This document shows, piece by piece, positions 23,814-30,280 of a stretch of 30,280 bases of DNA (positions are counted from its first letter, which is position 1; each line of letters opens with the position of its first letter). The notes beneath the pieces were generated by a model that saw nothing but the letters and a program-made list of their open reading frames with translations, was not told the origin of the DNA and made no database searches. The position numbers and the translations under genes were made by a program. Source of the stretch: an uncultured Dialister sp. (GTDB lineage: Bacteria > Bacillota > Negativicutes > Veillonellales > Dialisteraceae); contig URIB01000015.1 in NCBI GenBank assembly GCA_900547785.1, forward strand, positions 1-30,280, read 5' to 3'.

Positions 23814-23918
23814 AAGCTGTCCCCCGACTACGGGGAAAGTGTCAACCGACAGGTTGACGAAAGGGGCAAGCGTGAGCAGAAACACAAGAAATATTTTTAC
23901 AGAACGGTATTAAATACT
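23814..23918. repeat. Interspersed hairpin repeat, copy 2
   Basis: It shows CCCCG-ACTA-CGGGG (23822-23835) and GTCAACC-GACA-GGTTGAC (23841-23858), then GACGAAAGGGG and CGTGAGCAGAAAC. TTTTTACAGAACGGTATTAA leads into the left arm of unit 3. Stems are identical to copy 1 while loop bases differ, which suggests the paired form is kept. Confidence 0.85.
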
Positions 23919-24120
23919 TGCCTGTCATTCTTGAACGGTCGTAAAAAGCGGTTGGGAATAGAATAATAAAAAGTAAGAGGTAGAGTGAAGAATCCAGGCA
24001 AAGGTTGCAAGTATTACATGCGTTTTCCTGTATTCAATTCCGGATTCTTCGCTAACATGCATTACTCTACTGTTCTGTTTTATTCATTTGCATACGTCCG
24101 CCGCTCAAGAATGACGGCAG
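23919..24120. repeat. Composite inverted-repeat unit 3 (core deleted)
   Basis: The left outer box (23919-23937) is followed by about 47 bp of unrelated sequence and GTGAAGAATCCAGGCA. The core seen in units 1 and 2 is missing. The right arm has CCGGATTCTTCGC (24040-24052), a 48-bp spacer and the outer box (24101-24120). After it, 24121-24182 hold no recognised element. Confidence 0.85.
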
Positions 24121-24182
24121 GTGAAATGTTTCTTTGCATAAAACTCCTAACACCGATCATGTATGAGTAAAAAGCAAAAATC

Positions 24183-24190
24183 GGGGGGGG
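24183..24190 (+). repeat. G8 homopolymer tract upstream of the adhesin gene
   Basis: Eight consecutive G lie in otherwise AT-rich DNA, 315 bp upstream of the adhesin start and about 210 bp upstream of its best promoter. The stretch 24191-24400 is very AT-rich and shows no gene. Confidence 0.8.
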
Positions 24191-24400
24191 TAGTTATGCA
24201 AAAATTGTAATCATGAATGAAAAATGGAATAAAATAATGAAATATTGAAATATATTTTGAAACAGAAAGTAATTTTGTATAAATAAATATAAATAGTTAT
24301 ATATTGCAATAAACTAATAAATTTGCAAATTAAAAAGGAGAAAAGCAGAGAATTATTGTTTGGTTCTGTTGCATTTTTTGTAAAAGGACTCAAACTCTGT

Positions 24401-24429
24401 TTGATTAAAATCTGCTGATAGAATACAAT
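24401..24429 (+). promoter_or_regulatory. Candidate promoter of the adhesin gene
   Basis: TTGATT (24401-24406), a 17-nt spacer and TACAAT (24424-24429) predict a leader of about 70 nt. TCTGCTG (24411-24417) and CAGCAGA (24435-24441) form an inverted repeat over the -10 region and start site, a possible operator. That last point is inference. Confidence 0.65.
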
Positions 24430-24456
24430 AAAACCAGCAGAAATTTTATTTCTTAA

Positions 24457-24478
24457 GGGATATTTTTTTAAGTATCCC
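24457..24478 (+). promoter_or_regulatory. Hairpin just before the adhesin ribosome site
   Basis: GGGATA (24457-24462) and TATCCC (24473-24478) pair around a 10-nt T-rich loop. The hairpin ends 13 nt before AAAGGAG (24492-24498), which is itself 7 nt before the ATG. Confidence 0.45.
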
Positions 24479-24505
24479 GGATTTCACTTGTAAAGGAGAA
24501 TTTGC

Positions 24506-27500
24506 ATGAACAAAATTTACAAACTGGTCTGGAGCAAAGTCAGAAACGCTTGGGTGGTGGCTTCTGAAATTGCGAAAGGACACGGGAAGAATGCTTCTGT
24601 CACGAGAGAGAGGAAACTCCTGAAAACGGCGGTGATTACTGCTATCATGGGGGGGTGCCTTATGACAGGCGGCTTGGCGTCTGCGGCTACGAATCCGGCG
24701 GGTACCGGTCCCGGGATTGCTATAGGACAAGATAGCCATGCGGATAACGCAACAGGTATTTCCATAGGTAAAAATGCAAAAACAAATAAATCGGGAGCTA
24801 TGGATGCGATTGCCATCGGCCATGATGCGGAAGCGTCTAATGGGAGTATCGTAATCGGTGGCAATGCGAAAGATCACGAGGGGGATAATGGCTCCACCTA
24901 TGGCGTCATTATAGGAAATGGTGCCCATTCACTGGGCGGCGGTACGGCGCAGGTCATTTTAGGTGCACAGGCTAATGCAAAGGGAAGCGAAGCGATGGCG
25001 TTTGGCAGTGATGCAAAAGCAGATGGAGAAAAAAGTATCACTATCGGATCCATAAGTGCTGCAGAAGGAGATTTTGCAACGGCACTGGGCGGACAAGCAA
25101 AAGCAATCGGAGAATCAGCAACGGCGGTAGGCTTCTCTGCCAAAGCATTGGCAAAAAATGCTGTCGCACTTGGGTATAATGCACAAAGTACAAAAACGTC
25201 CAGTTTGGCACTGGGGCATCACAGCATAGCAGAAACAGAATACGGAGTTTCGCTGGGTTCCTGGAGCAAGGCGGATAGAGAGGCAGGGATTGTCGGCTAT
25301 TTGGCAGGAGCGCAGGAAACGAACGAATGGAAGTCCAGCGTAGCGGCAGTGGCTGTAGGAAATAAAGAAGAGGGATACACCCGCCAGATTACAGGCGTAG
25401 CCGCAGGTTCAGAGAACACCGATGCCGTCAATGTGGCGCAGCTGAAAGCACTGAATAACAAAGTAGATAAAGGCGCGATTCATTACGTATCTGTCAATCC
25501 GCTGAAGAAAGAACAGACAGCAGGCTCCAATTATGAAAATGACGGAGCAAAGGGTGACGGCGGTATTGCTATCGGTGAAGCCGCAACAAGTCAGGGGCGC
25601 GGTATTGCCATGGGTTATAAATCCAAAGCCGTGCCGAAAACGGGAGCGACGGTGAATCCCAATGCTTTCGAAGGCATTGCCATCGGACAGGAAGCGGATA
25701 TGGAAGTTCCCGGCGGTATTGCGATTGGAATTCGCTCAAAAGTGGAAGGCACATTAAATACACAAGGCGGGAATGTCAATGAACTGGGAACGATCGCTTT
25801 AGGTACCGATTCCCATGCGAAAGGAAACGGTGCGGCGGCTTTTGGTTGGAAAGCAAAGGGCATCGGCGAAGGCGCCATGGCATTCGGCACAGAAACAGAA
25901 GCCAAAGAGTCAGGCACCGCATTCGGGGCACATGCCACTGTGGCGGCAGGCGGTGTGGCCATGGGCTGGCAGGCGCATGCCAATGATCGTGTCGCAACCT
26001 CTGTCGGAACAAGCAGTGATGCCGCTAAACAGGCAACTGCGGTCGGTGCAGGAACGACTGCGGATGGAATAGCTTCGACGGCAGTGGGTCTCGGAGCGGT
26101 TTCCAAAGGAGTGCTGTCGACAGCGATAGGGGCGCAGTCTGTAGCGGAAAAATCCGGCAGCGTCGCTTTAGGTGCAGACTCTGTAGCAAATAGACAAGCC
26201 GGCGAAATCGGTTATATCGCTACAGGAAGCAGTGCCACCTTTGAGGAAGCGTTGGTCACTCTGAATAAAAAAGAAGACTATGACAAGTGGACAGCCAAAG
26301 TCAATGAATCAAAATCGGAATACGACAATTTGACAAAGGCATTTGAGGATGCCCGGACGAAAGATAAAAAAGCTGAAGCGAAAGCGGCTCTTGATGCATG
26401 GAAAGGACAGCATGCGGACTTCATAGAAGCCTTGACGGCGAAAGAGAAACTCGAAGCGACATGGAGAGCAACCAAAGCGGCTGTCAGCGTAGGCGCGGAC
26501 GGAATGGATGCGGCAGGAAACAGAATAATTGAAAGCCGCCAGATTACCAATGTTGCCGCAGGCACAAGAGATACTGATGCGGTGAACGTGGCGCAGCTGA
26601 AAGCGGTTAATACGAAAGTGGAGGGCAATAAAATCCATTATCTGTCCATCGGACCGGACAATGAAAAAAATCTGGCGAAAGACGGAAATTATAACAATGA
26701 CGGAGCGGATTCGCACTGGGGAATCGCTATCGGTGTAAATGCTTCGTCGAAAGGCGGCGGAAGCATTGCCATAGGCAAAGGATCACAAGCTCACGGAACA
26801 GAAGAACACAGGGCACAAGGTGTTTCCATCGGCTCGGCATCTCGCGCGATCGGCGCTTTTGCTACGGCGGTAGGTCATGATACCAAAGCATTCGGCGAAC
26901 GTTCGGTTGCTTACGGACTGGGTGAAGCTTACGGACGAGGAAGCATTGCCATCGGTTCGGGTGCCGTAGCGGCTTTGAAAGAGGGCATTACCAAAGAAGA
27001 ATATAATAAGCTGTCCGATGAAGAAAAAGCATGGTACGGGAAAGCGGATTATGACGACCAGAAAACGTTCTACCAATTCCGGAAGAAAGGAAAAGACGGA
27101 AAAGCAGAAGATATCAAGAATTACGGCATGGCTATCGGATCGGGCGCGACAAGCTTTGACAACGCAGGTCTTGCTGTGGGTCTTAACGCCAAAACAAATA
27201 AAGATTTCGGGGTCGCAATCGGCGGATATTCAGAAAATAAAGTGGAACAGGGGGTTGCTCTCGGGACAAGCTCAGTAGCGGATCGTGCAAAAGACGTGAA
27301 GGGCTATCTCCCTACCACGGGCAAAGCCATCGAAAACTTTGAAGAAGCAATGAAAGCGACAGGGAAAGAAGCAGCTTTCAAAGAACTCAAAGGAAAATAT
27401 CTGGCGGCGCAAGAGAAGCTTGCAAAAGCACAGGAAGCCTATAACGCGGATCAAAGTCCAACAAATATGATGAACCTGGACAAAGCCCAGAAGGAGTTGA

Positions 27501-30280
27501 AAGGACTGACAGAAGAATATGCTGTCATGACCGCTCCCTGGACATCACGGAGAGGGGCCGTTTCCGTAGGAAATGACAAAACAGGATTCACCCGCCAGAT
27601 TACAGGGGTAGCCGCAGGCAGTGAAGATACCGATGCTGTCAACGTGGCACAGCTGAAAGCATTGAATGACAAAGTGGATAAAAGCGGCGTTCATTATTTA
27701 TCTGTCAATTCAGACGACACCGCAAATCCTGCCGGAACAAACTGGAATAATGACGGTGCGACAGGGAAAGATGCGGTCGCTATCGGGAAAAATGCCGCGG
27801 CAGCAGGCGAATCTGCTTTCGCAACGGGCTGGAAATCAAAGGCGGCCGGATATTCGGATATCGCTATTGGTAGAGAAGCCGAGGCGACCGGCGGCTGGGG
27901 CGTAGCTATCGGACAGGCAGCGAAAGCGAAGGCTTCGACTGCTGTTGCCATGGCATTTGCCGCCGAGGCGAAAGGAGCCAATTCGCTGGCAATTGGCGTA
28001 CAGTCGGAAGCGAGAACCAATGACTCTAGCGCTTACGGGCGCGGAGCAAAAGCATTGGGACAGGTCGCTCTCGCTGTCGGTACATTGACCAAAGCAGAGG
28101 GGAATCACTCTTCCGTGTTTGGATTTAAAGCAACGACGGACAGCACGGCATGGAATGGCACGGCTATCGGCAGAGGCGCCTATATCGGCAAACAGGCGCC
28201 GGACGGAACCACGCCGGATATAGGCGTTTCGGATAACTACTATATGCCTGTTGACGATGACACCGCTGTGGAAGCCGGCAAAGAAACGAAGAACTCGACG
28301 GCTGTAGGATTTGGAGCGAAGTCTTTCGGGTATCAGAATACCGCTGTCGGAGCAGGTGCGGAAGCATTTGATACAAATACAGTGGCTGTCGGCGTCATGT
28401 CCAAAGCCATCGGTCACTATGCCAATGCATTGGGCAAACAGGCCAGAGCGGAAGGAAAGGATTCAATAGCCATCGGGCATTTTGCAAGAGCGATTGGTGA
28501 AAGTTCAACGGCCTTGGGCGATTACGCTATCACATCTACGCTGGACGGCAAGAAAGGCGTTTCCAAGTCGGTGGCTGTCGGTTCTCATGCCCGTGCGGCT
28601 TCCGATAACTCTATCGCTTTGGGAAATAATTCTCTTGCCAATATTGCCGATGATGTTAAAACAGAAGCATACTTATCCAAGGAAACCTTCAAGAAAGAAA
28701 ACGGTGTCGTATCGGTAGGAAATAAAGAATATACGGTCGGCAATGAAAAGATTGAGCAGAACTACCGTCGTATCACCAATGTGGCAGGCGGCGCCGATGA
28801 TCATGATGCGGTCAATGTGGCACAGCTGAAAGCATTGAATGACAAAGTGGATAAAAGCGGAGTACATTATTTCTCCGTCAACGCTAATGAAAGTGCCAAG
28901 CCTGAGGGAACGAACTGGAATAATGACGGTGCTAAAGGGGTCTCCGCGATAGCGGTCGGACCGCACGCGTTAGCGCAGGGCAATTACAGTACGGTGGTAG
29001 GACCCTATGCACAAGCGGTCGCTAAAGAGTCGAGCGTTTTCGGCGTGGGTGCCAATGCGAGCGGAGTAGCTGCAACAGCGGCGGGAGCCAAAGCAAAAGC
29101 CATGGGGATAGCTTCTACAGCGACGGGAAGCAACGCCGTTGCGAATGGAAAAACCGCGTCTGCTTTCGGCGCGGCAGCTAACGCGACCGGAGTAGCTACT
29201 ACGGCTCTCGGAGTTTCGGCTCAGGCGAAAAGCAATGAATCGGTAGCAGTCGGCGCTTACTCTGTGGCGGACCGTGAAAAAGGCAAAATCGGCTATGCTT
29301 TAGGTGGCGATAACAGCACATTGGAAAAAGCACTGGAATCTGCCGGACAAAAAGCAAAATATGACGAGCTTACGGGCAAGATTGCTCCTTTAGCCGATGA
29401 ATATAATGGATTACTAAAGGCTTACTTGGATGCACCAAGAGATTCAGCAGAAGGAAAAACAGCGAAAGAAAAATTGGATGAATGGGAAGCCGGACACCCG
29501 GATTTCCTCTCTGCTGTAAAAGAAAAACAACAGATGACAGATGCTTGGCAATCCGGTAACGGGGCGGTATCCGTAGGAAAAGCAGGTGCGACAAGACAGA
29601 TTACCAATGTAGCCGCAGGCAGCGAAGATACCGATGCAGTGAACGTGGCACAGCTGAAAGTCGTGAATGAAAAAGCGGATAAAAACGCTACGGACATCAC
29701 CAACCTAACCAAAACCGTCAACGCTAACGGCAAAGCAACAAAAGTAACCGTAGACGGAGAAGAAAACAAAACAAACGGCAACCTGAAAATCACGAAGGAA
29801 ACAAAAGACGGACAAACAACCTACAATCTCTCCTTAAATGACGAACTCACCCTCGGTAAAGACGGAAAAGACGGAAAAATCGGCATTAACGGAAAAGACG
29901 GAAAGAGTGCAGAAATCACAGTAGGAAAAGGAGAACCCGGTGTTGACGGAACAAACGGCAAAGACGGAATCACCCGTATCATCTACAAAGATGAAAAAGG
30001 AAATCACCACGAAGTAGCCACCTTGGACGACGGTCTGAAATTCAAAGGGGATAATGCAGATGTTGTCATCCGTAAACTGAATACCCAGCTGAACATCACA
30101 GGCGGTGCGAAAGCAGCCGACCTCTCTGATGATAATATCGGCGTGGTAGGAACAGCCGGCGACAATGGCGGTTTGGCAGTCAAACTCTCCAAGAAACTCA
30201 AAGGTCTCACCAGCGCGGAATTTGTAGACGGGGACAACATCACAAATATCACGGCAGGCGATGTAACTGTTACAAGAAAA
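24506..30280 (+). CDS. Giant trimeric autotransporter adhesin (YadA-like), 3' truncated
   Basis: I read this frame codon by codon and found it open to the last base (1925 codons), with no stop and no C-terminal membrane anchor in the window. Residues 1-30 (MNKIYKLVWSKVRNAW) are an extended signal-peptide region of the ESPR type, followed by a hydrophobic signal ending LASA/A near 60. Head repeats of the IAIGxxAxA type alternate with five necks (RQITxVAAG then DTDAVNVAQLK) starting at about residues 292, 677, 1029, 1420 and 1696. Four necks lead into an HY-x-SV segment and an NNDGA-type motif before the next head. Lys/Glu-rich helical inserts lie at about 570-660, 927-1015 and 1596-1686, between a DR..G..GY motif and W.S..AVSVG. 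From about 1790 a Gly-Lys-Asp-Gly-rich stretch and an FGG-like stalk begin. By family it trimerises on the cell surface and binds host or bacterial partners. AAAGGAG supports the start. Confidence 0.95.
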   Translation, partial: MNKIYKLVWSKVRNAWVVASEIAKGHGKNASVTRERKLLKTAVITAIMGGCLMTGGLASAATNPAGTGPGIAIGQDSHADNATGISIGKNAKTNKSGAMDAIAIGHDAEASNGSIVIGGNAKDHEGDNGSTYGVIIGNGAHSLGGGTAQVILGAQANAKGSEAMAFGSDAKADGEKSITIGSISAAEGDFATALGGQAKAIGESATAVGFSAKALAKNAVALGYNAQSTKTSSLALGHHSIAETEYGVSLGSWSKADREAGIVGYLAGAQETNEWKSSVAAVAVGNKEEGYTRQITGVAAGSENTDAVNVAQLKALNNKVDKGAIHYVSVNPLKKEQTAGSNYENDGAKGDGGIAIGEAATSQGRGIAMGYKSKAVPKTGATVNPNAFEGIAIGQEADMEVPGGIAIGIRSKVEGTLNTQGGNVNELGTIALGTDSHAKGNGAAAFGWKAKGIGEGAMAFGTETEAKESGTAFGAHATVAAGGVAMGWQAHANDRVATSVGTSSDAAKQATAVGAGTTADGIASTAVGLGAVSKGVLSTAIGAQSVAEKSGSVALGADSVANRQAGEIGYIATGSSATFEEALVTLNKKEDYDKWTAKVNESKSEYDNLTKAFEDARTKDKKAEAKAALDAWKGQHADFIEALTAKEKLEATWRATKAAVSVGADGMDAAGNRIIESRQITNVAAGTRDTDAVNVAQLKAVNTKVEGNKIHYLSIGPDNEKNLAKDGNYNNDGADSHWGIAIGVNASSKGGGSIAIGKGSQAHGTEEHRAQGVSIGSASRAIGAFATAVGHDTKAFGERSVAYGLGEAYGRGSIAIGSGAVAALKEGITKEEYNKLSDEEKAWYGKADYDDQKTFYQFRKKGKDGKAEDIKNYGMAIGSGATSFDNAGLAVGLNAKTNKDFGVAIGGYSENKVEQGVALGTSSVADRAKDVKGYLPTTGKAIENFEEAMKATGKEAAFKELKGKYLAAQEKLAKAQEAYNADQSPTNMMNLDKAQKELKGLTEEYAVMTAPWTSRRGAVSVGNDKTGFTRQITGVAAGSEDTDAVNVAQLKALNDKVDKSGVHYLSVNSDDTANPAGTNWNNDGATGKDAVAIGKNAAAAGESAFATGWKSKAAGYSDIAIGREAEATGGWGVAIGQAAKAKASTAVAMAFAAEAKGANSLAIGVQSEARTNDSSAYGRGAKALGQVALAVGTLTKAEGNHSSVFGFKATTDSTAWNGTAIGRGAYIGKQAPDGTTPDIGVSDNYYMPVDDDTAVEAGKETKNSTAVGFGAKSFGYQNTAVGAGAEAFDTNTVAVGVMSKAIGHYANALGKQARAEGKDSIAIGHFARAIGESSTALGDYAITSTLDGKKGVSKSVAVGSHARAASDNSIALGNNSLANIADDVKTEAYLSKETFKKENGVVSVGNKEYTVGNEKIEQNYRRITNVAGGADDHDAVNVAQLKALNDKVDKSGVHYFSVNANESAKPEGTNWNNDGAKGVSAIAVGPHALAQGNYSTVVGPYAQAVAKESSVFGVGANASGVAATAAGAKAKAMGIASTATGSNAVANGKTASAFGAAANATGVATTALGVSAQAKSNESVAVGAYSVADREKGKIGYALGGDNSTLEKALESAGQKAKYDELTGKIAPLADEYNGLLKAYLDAPRDSAEGKTAKEKLDEWEAGHPDFLSAVKEKQQMTDAWQSGNGAVSVGKAGATRQITNVAAGSEDTDAVNVAQLKVVNEKADKNATDITNLTKTVNANGKATKVTVDGEENKTNGNLKITKETKDGQTTYNLSLNDELTLGKDGKDGKIGINGKDGKSAEITVGKGEPGVDGTNGKDGITRIIYKDEKGNHHEVATLDDGLKFKGDNADVVIRKLNTQLNITGGAKAADLSDDNIGVVGTAGDNGGLAVKLSKKLKGLTSAEFVDGDNITNITAGDVTVTRK
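24649..24655 (+). repeat. G7 tract inside the adhesin signal-peptide codons
   Basis: Seven consecutive G span the Met-Gly-Gly-Cys codons at residues 48-51, in the hydrophobic signal core. Gain or loss of one G would shift the frame and abolish the adhesin, so this is a candidate on/off slippage site. The length is at the low end for efficient slippage. Confidence 0.75.

Noticed and set aside
22909..24120. The repeat array as a CRISPR.
   Set aside because: Units are 200-360 bp with inverted arms and only three copies. There are no short direct repeats with regular unique spacers and no cas genes.
25615..26628. Long minus-strand open frames opposite the adhesin (for example 25615-26106 and 26278-26628).
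   Set aside because: They arise because the repetitive Ala/Gly/Thr codons give few antisense stops. They have no ribosome sites and repeat wherever the adhesin motifs repeat.

Overview
The window looks like a chromosomal contig end from a diderm Firmicute (Negativicutes, Veillonellales type; Dialister is my best guess by inference, not shown). Firmicute-type genes (a GerW/YtfJ homologue beside a DUF2953 protein, and a Gram-positive-like GyrA) sit next to outer-membrane traits: lipopolysaccharide-type glycosyltransferases, a phosphoethanolamine transferase, a Skp/OmpH periplasmic protein and a giant trimeric autotransporter adhesin. The first 29 bases are an Illumina adapter remnant, not genome.

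Layout. 30-6578 is an envelope-glycan locus on mixed strands: the end of a GT2 glycosyltransferase, a phosphoethanolamine transferase, a GT9 heptosyltransferase-like enzyme, a polysaccharide deacetylase, a GT4 glycosyltransferase and a small LPS-kinase-like protein. 6665-11873 is one tightly overlapping type IV pilus operon: major prepilin, short prepilin peptidase, four minor-pilin-like proteins, a PilM-PilN-like fusion, a PilO-like protein and, last, a divergent shikimate-kinase-like protein. No assembly ATPase, platform protein or secretin is present, so they must lie elsewhere. 11951-16040 holds a divergent 6-phosphofructokinase, a small membrane protein, a PAP2 phosphatase, a WYL regulator, a DUF2953 protein and the GerW homologue. 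16065-19371 holds ompH, then mutT-like and mutY genes (the GO repair pair) and a membrane metallophosphoesterase. A membrane-anchored hypothetical protein follows on the minus strand, then gyrA with a structured leader.

22.9-24.1 kb has no gene. It is an array of three composite inverted-repeat units separated by a second repeat family. A fourth partial copy lies at 5.7 kb. Right arms of all four copies keep a 47-48 bp spacer of unrelated sequence between conserved boxes. After this array and an AT-rich stretch comes the adhesin (24506 to the window end, open throughout, 1925 codons visible). It has five head-neck modules, three of them carrying helical inserts, plus one G tract far upstream and another inside its signal-peptide codons.

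The most unusual items are the composite repeat array, the PilM-PilN fusion, the two metabolic-kinase homologues with changed substrate-site residues, and the modular adhesin with possible slippage tracts.
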